DNA of 64,000 nucleotides, taken from the NCBI GenBank assembly GCA_019314375.1, contig JAFCZJ010000040.1, positions 1 through 64,000 of the forward strand, in the 5' to 3' direction. The notes beneath the pieces are model-generated. The model was given only the letters and a program-made list of their open reading frames with translations. It made no database searches and was not told the origin of the DNA. Source of the stretch: Deltaproteobacteria bacterium. Its GTDB lineage: Bacteria > Myxococcota > B64-G9. The translations under genes were made by a program, and so were the position numbers. This document shows, piece after piece, positions 8,319 through 18,032 of the stretch (the stretch's first letter is position 1; the number at the start of each line of letters is the position of its first letter).

Positions 8319-10933
8319 GTGACCACGAAGTTAACCAAGCGACCCGGCACCACGATGACCCGACGCTCCGTCTTGTCGGTGAGCCACTTCTCTATCCTCT
8401 CATCTGCGCGGGCGGCGGCCTCCATGTCTTCTTTGGATGCGTCACGGGCCACGTCGACCTGGGCCCTGAGCTTGCCGTTGACTTGCACGGCAATGCTGAT
8501 CACGTCTTCGATGGTGGCCGCTTCATCAAACTCGGGCCAGGACTGCAAACAAGCCAGACCGCCTTGGCCGACCAACCGCCAAACCTCTTCTGAAAAATGG
8601 GGCGCGAAAGGCACCATCATCAGGCAAAGACTGCGTCCGGCGAAGTTCAGCAAACGCAGGGCCTCGACAGCGGCCGGGTCAGAGGGTCGACCCGGCTCCA
8701 ACTTTTCCAAAACCCGGCTGGCGTTGAGCAACTCCATCATAGCGGCGATGGCCGTGTTGAACTGGATCTCGCTTTCGATGTCGCGAGTTACTTTTTGAAT
8801 GCAACGATGCACCTGGCGATGGAAGGCCACCAGATCCTTGCCCAAATGCTCTTCGTTCACCGGACCATCCAAATCCCCGATGACCTCAAAACGCGCCCGG
8901 TGGGTCACAAAAAAGCGCCACAGGCGGCGCAAGAAATTGTAACAACCAGTGACGCCTTCATCGCTCCATTCCACGTCTTTTTCGGGCGGTGCGGCAAAGA
9001 GACAGAACAAGCGCATGGTGTCGGCACCGTATGCCTCAAAAACCGCCTCCGGGCTCACGCCGTTAAGCTTGCTCTTGGACATCTTCTCCAAGCGGACCTG
9101 GGTGGCCTTGCCACAAAGGCCGCAAAGATACTCCTTGCCCTCGGCCTTCAAGTCCTCCACAGCCTGGTAACCATGCTCTTCGCAATAATAGCTGTCGCGC
9201 ACCACCATGCCCTGGGTCAAGAGCTTATCCACCGGCTCGTCGTTGCCCACCAGGCCCATGTCGCGCATGACCTTGTACCAAAACCGAAAATACATGAGGT
9301 GCATAACCGCGTGCTCTGGCCCGCCCACATAGAGGTCCACCGGCAACCACCTGTCCGCCAGATCCCGCCGGAAAGGTTCTTCGGTATTCTTCGGGTCCAG
9401 GTAGCGGCAGAAGTACCAAGTGGAGTCCACGAAGGTATCCATGGTGTCCGTGTCTCGCCTTGCCTTCCCGCCACAGCTCGGGCAAGTGGTCTCCACGAAG
9501 TCTTTCACCTTGGCCAAGGGCGGCTCGCCCGTGCCGGTCAGCTCGGCGTCAGGCGGCAAGAGTACGGGCAGGTCCTTTTCGGGCACCGGCACCACGCCGC
9601 ACTTTTCGCAATGGATCATGGGAATGGGTGTGCCCCAATATCGCTGCCGCGATACGCCCCAGTCCCTCAAATGATAGTTGACCGTGGGCCCGCCCTGCTT
9701 TGCTTCATTTGCCGCCTTGGCGATTGCGGTACGCGCTTCGGCCGAACTCAGACCGCTGTGCTCGCCGGATTCCGCCAGTCGACCGTCTTCGACGAAAGCA
9801 GTCTCCATCTTCTCCAACTTGAGTTCCTCGCCCTCTTCCGGCTGGATGACCACCCGAATGGGAATCTCATAGCGCTTGGCAAATTCGAAATCGCGCTGAT
9901 CGTGGGCCGGCACGCTCATGACCGCGCCCGTGCCGTATCCGGCCAGAACAAAATTGGCAATCCAGATGGGGATGCGCTCTTTCGTGAAGGGATTTTTGGC
10001 ATAGGCACCGGTCCACACGCCTTCCTTGTCCGTGCTCGCGTCGGTTCGCACGGCCTTGTCCACCAAGCCCATGCGCTCGACAAAAGACTCCACCGCCTCG
10101 CGCTGTGCATCCGTGGTCAGATGCTTGACCATCGGATGCTCGGGCGCAAGCACCATGTATGTCGCCCCATAAACCGTGTCGGAACGGGTGGTGAAAACCT
10201 GGATGGGCTCAACCGCCGCGGTCTCCACCGGAAAGACCAGCTCGCAGCCTTCGGAGCGGCCGATCCAGTTGCGTTGCATGGTCTTGATGCGCTCAGGCCA
10301 ATTGGGCAACTTGTCCAAGTCTTCCAACAACTCGTCAGCGTATTGGGTGATACGAAAGGCCCAGTCGGGCATTTCTTTTTGCAGCACGGTGGACTTGCAG
10401 CGCTCGCACTTGCCGTCCACCACCTGCTCGTTGGCCAACACGGTCATGCAGCCCGTGCACCAGTTGGACAAACTGCTTCGCCGGTAAACCAAATCCTTTT
10501 CGAACATCTTGATGAAAAACCACTGGTTCCACTTGTAATAACTCGTGTCGCAGGTGGCAAACTCACGGTCCCAATCATAACTCAATCCCAACATCTTCAT
10601 CTGGGCACGAACGCTTTCGATGTTGGCGCGGGTTCGCTTTTCCGGATGCACACCGTCCTTGATGGCCGCGTTCTCGGCAGGCAGGCCCAGGGCGTCCCAA
10701 CCCATGGGATGCAAAACCTCATGCCCGCGCATTTTGTAATAACGAGCCAGCACATCGCCGATGGAGTAAACCCGCACATGGCCCATATGCAGCTTGCCCG
10801 AGGGATAAGGAAACATCTCCAGGATGTAAAAAGGCGGCTTGTCCGAATCGTCCTTGGCCTTGAAGATGCCCTCTTTGTCCCAGACTTCTTGCCACTCAGC
10901 TTCGATCTTTTTGGGATGATACTTGTCGTCCAT
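8315..10933 (-). CDS. leuS: Leucine--tRNA ligase
   Basis: FPYPSGKLHMGHVRVYSIGD (HIGH) and KMSKSKLNG (KMSKS), full length 872 aa. Confidence 0.98.
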   Translation of the reverse strand: MDDKYHPKKIEAEWQEVWDKEGIFKAKDDSDKPPFYILEMFPYPSGKLHMGHVRVYSIGDVLARYYKMRGHEVLHPMGWDALGLPAENAAIKDGVHPEKRTRANIESVRAQMKMLGLSYDWDREFATCDTSYYKWNQWFFIKMFEKDLVYRRSSLSNWCTGCMTVLANEQVVDGKCERCKSTVLQKEMPDWAFRITQYADELLEDLDKLPNWPERIKTMQRNWIGRSEGCELVFPVETAAVEPIQVFTTRSDTVYGATYMVLAPEHPMVKHLTTDAQREAVESFVERMGLVDKAVRTDASTDKEGVWTGAYAKNPFTKERIPIWIANFVLAGYGTGAVMSVPAHDQRDFEFAKRYEIPIRVVIQPEEGEELKLEKMETAFVEDGRLAESGEHSGLSSAEARTAIAKAANEAKQGGPTVNYHLRDWGVSRQRYWGTPIPMIHCEKCGVVPVPEKDLPVLLPPDAELTGTGEPPLAKVKDFVETTCPSCGGKARRDTDTMDTFVDSTWYFCRYLDPKNTEEPFRRDLADRWLPVDLYVGGPEHAVMHLMYFRFWYKVMRDMGLVGNDEPVDKLLTQGMVVRDSYYCEEHGYQAVEDLKAEGKEYLCGLCGKATQVRLEKMSKSKLNGVSPEAVFEAYGADTMRLFCLFAAPPEKDVEWSDEGVTGCYNFLRRLWRFFVTHRARFEVIGDLDGPVNEEHLGKDLVAFHRQVHRCIQKVTRDIESEIQFNTAIAAMMELLNASRVLEKLEPGRPSDPAAVEALRLLNFAGRSLCLMMVPFAPHFSEEVWRLVGQGGLACLQSWPEFDEAATIEDVISIAVQVNGKLRAQVDVARDASKEDMEAAARADERIEKWLTDKTERRVIVVPGRLVNFVVT

Positions 10934-10969
10934 GGTTGTCCATTCCTTTGTGCTTTCGGAAACAGGCTA

Positions 10970-11779
10970 TTAGCACGAGAAATCCACGTCCCGCAAGGGG
11001 TGCCCGTGGTCCAAGGGACCGTGGCCGGCCCCATAGCCCGGGGCGCTGAGGATGGCTTGACGTACGTATCGCAGGGCGCGCTCTACCGCCTCGTCCAGGG
11101 ATGAGCCTTGGGCCAGGCCGCAGGCGATGGCTGAGGCCGTGGTGCAGCCCGTGCCGTGGGTGTGACGGCTGTCGATGCGACTTGAAACGAAGCGCCTGAC
11201 ACCCTGCTTGTCACAGAGCACATCGACCAGTTGGGTGCCGACAAGATGGCCGCCTTTGAGGAGTACGGCTTGTGGGCCCATGGCCAGGAGTTCTCGGGCC
11301 GCGTCTTCCATTTCGTCTTCGGTGCCGATTTCCCGACCCAAGAGGGCCGAGGCCTCGGGCAGGTTGGGCGTGAGGAGACGCGCTTTGGGTAGGAGTTGCT
11401 CTTTGAGTACGGCAATCGCCGCGGGGTCCATCAGGGCCGCGCCGCCCTTGGCCACCATGACCGGGTCCAGAACAAGGGGCATGCTCGGAGCCAAGGATTC
11501 CAGAACACGAGCCACGGCCTCCATGATGCCCGCATTGGGCAACATGCCGGCCTTGATGCAGTCGGCGCCCAGATCTTCCAAGACCACTTCCATCTGCCGG
11601 GCCACGAAGTCCGGTGCCACATCCATGACCCCATGCACGCCCAAACTGTTTTGCGCGGTCAGTGCCGTGATGGCCGTGGCCGCAAAGCCGCCCAAAACCG
11701 TAATGGTCTTGATGTCCGCCTGCAGGCCCGCCCCACCGCCGGAATCCGATCCGGCCACAACCAAGACTCGACCCTTCAT
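10970..11779 (-). CDS. thiD: Hydroxymethylpyrimidine/phosphomethylpyrimidine kinase
   Basis: VLVVAGSDSGGGAGLQADIKTITVLGGFAATAITALTAQN; GTGCTTASAIACGLAQG; start MKGRVLVV preferred. Confidence 0.94.
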   Translation of the reverse strand: MKGRVLVVAGSDSGGGAGLQADIKTITVLGGFAATAITALTAQNSLGVHGVMDVAPDFVARQMEVVLEDLGADCIKAGMLPNAGIMEAVARVLESLAPSMPLVLDPVMVAKGGAALMDPAAIAVLKEQLLPKARLLTPNLPEASALLGREIGTEDEMEDAARELLAMGPQAVLLKGGHLVGTQLVDVLCDKQGVRRFVSSRIDSRHTHGTGCTTASAIACGLAQGSSLDEAVERALRYVRQAILSAPGYGAGHGPLDHGHPLRDVDFSC

Positions 11780-11870
11780 CTTCTCTTCTCCCATCCAAAG
11801 CAAAGGGCACACGAAAAACGCCGCCGACATTTCATTTGTGTTTCCATCCTCTGCTCCCTACCATGATCAG

Positions 11871-13994
11871 ATGCTGCGGACCAGCCTGACCATCACCCTG
11901 AGCGCCGCGCTCGTCTTCGCGCTGCAACCCATGATGGGCAAAGTCCTTTTGCCCTGGTTCGGTGGCGGACCATCGATCTGGAGCGCCTGCCTGCTTTTTT
12001 TCCAAATCCTGCTTTTGGCCGGTTACGCCTATGCCCATGGATTGTCGACTTGGCTTTCCCCCCGGGCAGGCGCTCGACTGCATGTCTTTCTGCTAAGCCT
12101 GGCCTGCCTGCTGGGCATATTCCTGGGCATGCATTGGTCTTCACCCATCACCCCGAGCACGGCCTTCCGCCCCGAAGACAGTGCGTGGCCGGCCCTGCGC
12201 ATCCTCTTGGCCCTGACGGCAAGCGTAGGCCTGCCATTCTTTCTGCTCAGCGCCACCAGCCCCTTGTTGCAGACCTGGTTTCACCTCAGTCATCCCGAGC
12301 GCTCACCTTATCGACTTTACGCCCTGTCCAATCTGGGCTCTTTGGGGGCGCTCGTCGCCTATCCTTTCTTGCTGGAACCAAGCCTGGGGCTCCACGAACA
12401 GGCCTTGCTTTGGTCGGTCGGCTTTTTGATCTTTGCCGGCGGCATGGGGGTCTGCGCCTGGCCCTTCCTTCGTCGAAAACTCGCGGCGACGGCTCAGGTT
12501 GTCGAGAAGCCCTCAGATCCCGCACCCGGCAAAGCCTTGCGTCTTTTGTGGTTCGGCTTGGCCGCGACCGGCTCCATCTTGCTGCTGGCCACCACCAACC
12601 AAATCTGTCTCAACGTGGCGGTGGTGCCTTTCTTGTGGGTGCTGCCTTTGGCTCTCTACCTGCTCTCCCACATCCTCTGCTTCCACGATCCCCGCCTGGC
12701 GGCCCGAGGATTCTGGCTTCCCATCTTCGCCCTGAGTAGCCTGATGGTCTTGGCCTTGCTCTTCCACGGCGGCGAGAAAATCTGGCAAGTGGGTTCGGTG
12801 CGTTTTGAATTGGGTCTTGCCTGGCAGGTGCTCATTTACGGCACCAGCCTGCTCTCCGGCTGCATGCTGGTGCATGGTGAACTGGTGCGGCTCAAACCAC
12901 CGGCCAGCCGCTTGACGTCTTTTTATCTGTGGATGTCGGCTGGCGGTGCCGCCGGCGGGCTCTTCGTCAGCCTCATCGCGCCCATGGTTTTCGACGGTCT
13001 CTGGGAATTCCATCTGGGCCTGGCCGCCGTGGCCGCATTCTGCCTCTTGACCTCCTGGCAGGACAAAGAAAGCCCCCTGAACGGGCAATGGGCTTTGACA
13101 GCCAGGGCCGCGGCACTGAGCGCCCTGGCGGGCCTGATGCTGATTCTGGGCCTGCATCCATTGCACTTCATGCGCGAAGCGGTCTTCGCCGAACGCAACT
13201 TCTACGGTGTGCTGCGGGTTCTCAAAAAACACGAAGGTCTGCCCAAGTACTTCTCCCACGATCTTTACGATGGACAGATCCTCCATGGTTATCAGCTCCA
13301 GGATCCGAAACTGAAGTCGATCCCCACCTCTTATTTTAGCGACCAATCAGGTCTGGGCCTGCTGCTGGCCAAACATCCGGCCCGCCCCGCCCCCTTGCGA
13401 GTCGCGCTGATCGGCCTTGGAGTGGGTACCGCCGCGGCTTTGGCGAAACCCAAGGATCTGTTCCGATTTTACGAAATCAACCCGGCGGTCATCCGGCTGG
13501 CTGAAGGACAAGACGGGTACTTTTCCTTTCTGAAGGACAGCAAGGCGGAAATCCAGATAGTCGAAGGCGATGCCCGAGTACAATTGGAACGCGAGCGAGA
13601 AGCCGGCCTGAAGAATCGATTCGATTTGTTGGTCGTCGACGCCTTCCAGTCCGATGCCATCCCCGCCCACCTTCTGACCAAAGAAGCCATCTCGCTCTAC
13701 CTGAGCCAGCTCAAGGATGATGGCGCCTTGATGATGCACGTCACCAACCTGCACTTGGACCTGGAACCGGTGGTGGATCGCCTGGCCTCCGAGTTGAACC
13801 TGAGCGTGGCCGTCATCCGCCATCCAGGGGACGGATGGCTATCGCTCATGTCTCGCTGGATGCTCCTGACCCGAAACAAGGATATTCTCGCGACCGAGGC
13901 CATCGCCGCCCGAAGCGAGCTACCCCATAAATTACCAAGACATGCGCCCCTTTGGACCGACGATCACTCCAGTTTGCTGCCTATCCTGCAGTAA
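11871..13994 (+). CDS. Membrane-fused spermidine-synthase-like protein (N-terminal multi-TM, C-terminal PABS/SAM-MTase-like domain)
   Basis: MLRTSLTITLSAALVFALQPMMGKVLLPWFGGGPSIWSACLLFFQ and C-terminal IGLGVGTAAALAKPKDLFRFYEINPAVIRLAEG, DLLVVDAFQSDAIPAHLLTKEA; ORF-track start at 11175 runs antisense through thiD. Confidence 0.88.
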   Translation: MLRTSLTITLSAALVFALQPMMGKVLLPWFGGGPSIWSACLLFFQILLLAGYAYAHGLSTWLSPRAGARLHVFLLSLACLLGIFLGMHWSSPITPSTAFRPEDSAWPALRILLALTASVGLPFFLLSATSPLLQTWFHLSHPERSPYRLYALSNLGSLGALVAYPFLLEPSLGLHEQALLWSVGFLIFAGGMGVCAWPFLRRKLAATAQVVEKPSDPAPGKALRLLWFGLAATGSILLLATTNQICLNVAVVPFLWVLPLALYLLSHILCFHDPRLAARGFWLPIFALSSLMVLALLFHGGEKIWQVGSVRFELGLAWQVLIYGTSLLSGCMLVHGELVRLKPPASRLTSFYLWMSAGGAAGGLFVSLIAPMVFDGLWEFHLGLAAVAAFCLLTSWQDKESPLNGQWALTARAAALSALAGLMLILGLHPLHFMREAVFAERNFYGVLRVLKKHEGLPKYFSHDLYDGQILHGYQLQDPKLKSIPTSYFSDQSGLGLLLAKHPARPAPLRVALIGLGVGTAAALAKPKDLFRFYEINPAVIRLAEGQDGYFSFLKDSKAEIQIVEGDARVQLEREREAGLKNRFDLLVVDAFQSDAIPAHLLTKEAISLYLSQLKDDGALMMHVTNLHLDLEPVVDRLASELNLSVAVIRHPGDGWLSLMSRWMLLTRNKDILATEAIAARSELPHKLPRHAPLWTDDHSSLLPILQ

Positions 13995-14001
13995 AACCTT
14001 G

Positions 14002-14061
14002 AGCACCACATTCCTTTGGAATGTATAGCAGCACGTCTAGCACCACATTCCTTTGGAATGT
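14002..14061. repeat. Two copies of a 23-bp hairpin-forming repeat (AGCACCACATTCCTTTGGAATGT)
   Basis: Copies at 14002-14024 and 14039-14061; stem (CC)ACATTCC-TTT-GGAATGT(GG). Confidence 0.85.
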
Positions 14062-14333
14062 GGCACAAAACGTTCCACTCCTGGACCGTATGCTTTCGCT
14101 CTTGACCCATGTGGAAAAGTCACGCCTCCTCTGGAACGTCTAGTTACCAGATCTACGCAAACTTTTCTTAGCCCTGTTTTTGTTGTGTTTTTTGTCCTGG
14201 CTGGCTTATCGGCCAGATGACCGATGTGCCATCTTGTCTCGATTCTGAAGTCAAAATTCCTGGACGTTTGACCAATGTTCCTTTTTTTGCTTATTTCTCC
14301 ATGCGTTATGGAGGAATCAAAAATCGACACAAC

Positions 14334-14350
14334 TTGGCACAGTGATTGCT
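14334..14350 (+). promoter_or_regulatory. Sigma54 (-24/-12) promoter
   Basis: TTGGCACAGTGATTGCT matches YTGGCACR-N4-TTGCW with GG-N10-GC spacing; about 40 bp upstream of the protease start. Confidence 0.8.
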
Positions 14351-14388
14351 CATACCAGGCCGACACAGCAATTACCCAGGAGAATCCC

Positions 14389-15678
14389 ATGCGCAATACA
14401 ATGAACACCCTGCTGATGACGGTTTTGATTCTTGGTCTCGCGGCCTGCTCCGGCGAACAAATGGATGCACAGGATGTAGGTCAGACCACCAGCCGCATCG
14501 TGGGGGGTTCTTCTTTCGACGGCCTGCCGGCCGTGGGTGCCTTGCTCTACAATGGCTCCCAGCATTGCACCGGCACCCTCATCGGGCCGAGGACGGTTCT
14601 GACCGCCGCCCACTGCGTCGACGGATTTTCCGCCTCACGCATGACCTTCATCACCGGACCCAATGTCTCCTACCCCGAGTCCAGAACCCAGGCCGTCAGC
14701 ATGACGGGCCATCCCAGCTACAACGCCTACAGCATCACCAACGATATCGGCTACGTCACCTTGGCCGAGCAACCGCCTGTTGCGCCCATGCCCGTTCTGA
14801 CCTACATGGATTCCTCCTTCCAGGGCACGGACCTCTTTTTCGTGGGCTACGGAGTGGACAACGGCTACAGCCAAACCGGCTCAGGCCTCAAAAGAGCCGT
14901 TTGGATGGGCGTCAGCCGCGTCGACGCCACCACCTTCCGATACGACGATCCCAACCGCAACACCTGCAACGGCGACTCGGGCGGCCCGGCTTTCTTCCAG
15001 GGTTCTGACGGAACCTACTTCGTGGCCGGCGTGACCAGTTACGGAGACCAGTACTGCACCGACTATGGCGTGGACACCCGCGTGGACGCCTACTTGGATT
15101 TCCTGCCCATCGTCAATAGCCAGCCGGATCCCGAGCCGGAACCGGATCCCGTGGATCCCTGTGGCGGCGAAACCTGGGAAGGTCGCTGCAACGGCGAAAC
15201 CGTGGTCTGGTGTGAAAACGAGAAGGTCTATCAACAAGACTGTTCAAGCGACGGCAAGGTCTGCGGTTGGGATGAAGGCCGCGGCTACTACGTCTGTCAG
15301 GTACCCGTTATCGAAGAACCCGAGCCCGTCGAAGAGCCTGAGCCCGTCGAAGAGCCTGAGCCGACCGACCCCTGCGAAGGAGAAACCTACGCGGGTCGCT
15401 GCAACGGCGACACGGTCGTCTGGTGCGAAAACGAAGAGATCATGAACCAGGATTGCGCCGAGCAGGACTTAGTCTGTGTCTACGACGTCGACAAATCCTA
15501 CTTCGCCTGTCGCGAACCGGAAGTCGTCGACCCCTGCAACGGCGAGACCTTCGACGGCCGCTGCGATAACGGCTCGGTCATCTGGTGTGAAAACGAAGAG
15601 GTCAAATCCCTCAACTGCCAAGCATCAGGCACCGACTGCGGCTACAACTCAAGCAAGGGCTACTACGACTGCATGTAA
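14389..15678 (+). CDS. Secreted trypsin-like (S1) serine protease lipoprotein with three C-terminal six-Cys repeats
   Basis: Lipobox LILGLAAC; RIVGGSSF, TAAHC, GDSGGP; three PCxGETxxGRC...WCENE...C...C...C modules; AGGAGA RBS at the 14389 start. Confidence 0.93.
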   Translation: MRNTMNTLLMTVLILGLAACSGEQMDAQDVGQTTSRIVGGSSFDGLPAVGALLYNGSQHCTGTLIGPRTVLTAAHCVDGFSASRMTFITGPNVSYPESRTQAVSMTGHPSYNAYSITNDIGYVTLAEQPPVAPMPVLTYMDSSFQGTDLFFVGYGVDNGYSQTGSGLKRAVWMGVSRVDATTFRYDDPNRNTCNGDSGGPAFFQGSDGTYFVAGVTSYGDQYCTDYGVDTRVDAYLDFLPIVNSQPDPEPEPDPVDPCGGETWEGRCNGETVVWCENEKVYQQDCSSDGKVCGWDEGRGYYVCQVPVIEEPEPVEEPEPVEEPEPTDPCEGETYAGRCNGDTVVWCENEEIMNQDCAEQDLVCVYDVDKSYFACREPEVVDPCNGETFDGRCDNGSVIWCENEEVKSLNCQASGTDCGYNSSKGYYDCM

Positions 15679-15697
15679 TCCAAAGCTCATCCATCAG

Positions 15698-15729
15698 GGC
15701 CGGCCCTTCAAGGAGGGTCGGCCTTTTTT
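15698..15729 (+). terminator. Intrinsic terminator
   Basis: GGCCGGCCCT-TCAAGG-AGGGTCGGCC followed by TTTTTT. Confidence 0.85.
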
Positions 15730-18013
15730 AATTGGACGCGGGCCAAGCTGAAGGCTCTGGCCCCAAGACCAGACGCAAGCTACCACCGGCCACGATTTCC
15801 TCGTGGCTGATCCAACTGCGCTCCAATGCATGATCGTTCAATTGCGCCGACTGAATGTAGGGATTATCCGGCCCCTGCCCCTCGACCTCGATGACAAAAG
15901 TTCCGCCCGAATAGAAGCTCGGGTGCAAATGCAAAACCACCCGATCAAACAAAGGGCTGGTCAGTTGATAGCGTCCATCCCCCGGTGCCAAGGGATACAA
16001 ACCGATGGCCGCCAACACATACCAGGCACTGGTGGCACCTGCGTCATCGTTGCCTGGCAAACCGTCGGGTTGGGCTGAAAAGTCCGTCTTCAAGATCTGG
16101 CGCACCAGGGCCTGGGTCTGATGCGCCCGACCCGCAAGGTTGTACAGAAAGGGAACATGAAAGCTGGGCTCGTTGGAAACATCGAAATAGCCCTCGGCAA
16201 AAAAGCGGTCCAGCTTCTCGACGAAGGCTTCCGGCCCGCCCATGGCCTCGATGAGACCCGGAACGTCATGAGGCACGAACCATGTGTAAATCCAACTATT
16301 GGCCTCACAAAAATCGTTACCCTCCGAGCTGTCGGCCGGGTCAAAGGGCTCCACCCAGTTTCCGGATCGATACCTTGGCCGCATGAAGCCCCTGTCCGGG
16401 TCCCAATGGTTCCTCCAATTGCCCGACCTGGCCTCCAGAGCCTGCGCATCTTGCTCTCGACCAAGAATCCGGGCGATCTGAGCGCTGGTCCAATCGTTGT
16501 AGGCGTATTCCAATGTCATGGAGACGCTTTGGCCTGGATCGCATTCCGAAGACACATAGCCCAAATCCCGATAATCGACCGGCGTACCCAGGTTGGCGTA
16601 CCCACAGAGCCCATCAGGGGCATCCTCCGGGTTGTCCTCCATAGAGGCCTTGTTCACCGCCGCCCAAAGTTTCTCCCCATCAGGCACACCAAAACCCTTG
16701 CTCAAAGCGTCTGCGATGATGGCCACGGCGTGGTTGCCGATCATCACGCGACTATAGCCCGTGGCGTGCCAAGTGCATTTGGGCAGCCAACCTCCCTGTT
16801 CATAAAGGTGCAGATAACTGGCCAGCACATGCTCCACCCGCTCGGGAGCCAAAAGCGTGGCCAGTGGATGGGCGGTGCGATAGGTATCCCAGGCGCACCA
16901 GTCGTCGGTGAAGAAACGAAAATCCTTCCCTGAAAAAACCTGTCCCTGGCCGTCCGCCCCGGAAAAAAACACGCCCCCGGCCTCGGTCAGGTCCGAGGGC
17001 TGGAACAGACTGCGATACAAGGCCGTGGCGAAGGATCGGCGCTCGGACTCACTGCCGCCTTCGATCTCCACCCGGCCGAGGAAACAGGCCCAGGCCGCCG
17101 CCGCCTGGCGCCGTATTTGCTCGAATGATCTGTCCGCCAACTCTTGATCATGATGAAGCTCGGCCTGCGTCTCATCCACAAAAGAGATGCCCACTCGCAC
17201 CAGGACTTGCCGGGTGCCGGGTTCGAATTCCACCCAAGCACCGATCTTGCTACCCGTGACCGAAGCCTGGCCCTCTTGCGCCACGCCCGTCGACGTCCAG
17301 GTTCCGAAAGAAGCAAAAGCCGGCTCAAAACTGGCGTGAAAATAGACACGACTTTGGCCGGTCCAATTGTCCGGCTCGCTCAGCAGAAGATCCAGCAACG
17401 GATGGACATTGTATTCCCCCATGCCCCGAATCAGGCCATCTTCGATTTGCAGCCATCCCCCGCGAGACTCACCCCGGCTGTGGCCCAGATCCAGAATCAC
17501 GCGGGCCGGCTCCTGGGCCGGATAGCCATAACGATGCATGCCTCCGTGTGCGCTGGCCGTGAGTTCGGCCCGCACCCCATAAGTCGACAGGCTCACCGCG
17601 TAGTATCCGGGTTCGGCGGCCTCGGACAAATGATTGTAATGGGAGGGTCGGCTGCTTGGGTCCAAGTTCAATTCGCCGGTGGTCGGCAAGAACAAAATAT
17701 GGCTGTATCCATTGCCTCCGCCGCCGGGGCCCTCCAGGTGGGTGTGGCTGAAGCCCTCGATGAAATCGCTTGCGTACTCATATGCGTCCACACTAAAAGC
17801 CTCGACCACCGTATCGGGACTGAGCTTGACCATGCCATGCGGCATGAGCGCGCCGGGGATGGCGTTGCCCGAACCCAAGGTACCGATGAAGGGATCCACG
17901 AATGCGGCCATGTCTTGACCAGGCCCACCGCACCAGGGAAGCAGGCTCCTGTCGTTGTCCTCGCAGGCCGACAGCAAGCACAATCCGACAATCACCCCTA
18001 GCCACTTCTTCAT
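15728..18013 (-). CDS. GH92-family alpha-mannosidase, predicted lipoprotein
   Basis: LCLLSACED lipobox; DPFIGTLGSGNAIPGALMPHGMVKLSPDT; NDDAGATSAWYVLAAIGLYPLAPGDGRYQLTSPLFDRVVLHL. Confidence 0.93.
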   Translation of the reverse strand: MKKWLGVIVGLCLLSACEDNDRSLLPWCGGPGQDMAAFVDPFIGTLGSGNAIPGALMPHGMVKLSPDTVVEAFSVDAYEYASDFIEGFSHTHLEGPGGGGNGYSHILFLPTTGELNLDPSSRPSHYNHLSEAAEPGYYAVSLSTYGVRAELTASAHGGMHRYGYPAQEPARVILDLGHSRGESRGGWLQIEDGLIRGMGEYNVHPLLDLLLSEPDNWTGQSRVYFHASFEPAFASFGTWTSTGVAQEGQASVTGSKIGAWVEFEPGTRQVLVRVGISFVDETQAELHHDQELADRSFEQIRRQAAAAWACFLGRVEIEGGSESERRSFATALYRSLFQPSDLTEAGGVFFSGADGQGQVFSGKDFRFFTDDWCAWDTYRTAHPLATLLAPERVEHVLASYLHLYEQGGWLPKCTWHATGYSRVMIGNHAVAIIADALSKGFGVPDGEKLWAAVNKASMEDNPEDAPDGLCGYANLGTPVDYRDLGYVSSECDPGQSVSMTLEYAYNDWTSAQIARILGREQDAQALEARSGNWRNHWDPDRGFMRPRYRSGNWVEPFDPADSSEGNDFCEANSWIYTWFVPHDVPGLIEAMGGPEAFVEKLDRFFAEGYFDVSNEPSFHVPFLYNLAGRAHQTQALVRQILKTDFSAQPDGLPGNDDAGATSAWYVLAAIGLYPLAPGDGRYQLTSPLFDRVVLHLHPSFYSGGTFVIEVEGQGPDNPYIQSAQLNDHALERSWISHEEIVAGGSLRLVLGPEPSAWPASN

Positions 18014-18032
18014 GAATTTTCTCCCCTCGGAT

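Noticed and set aside
8597-11104. 835-aa plus-strand ORF
   Set aside because: Wholly antisense to leuS, which has HIGH and KMSKS motifs; a GC-rich shadow ORF with no recognisable domain
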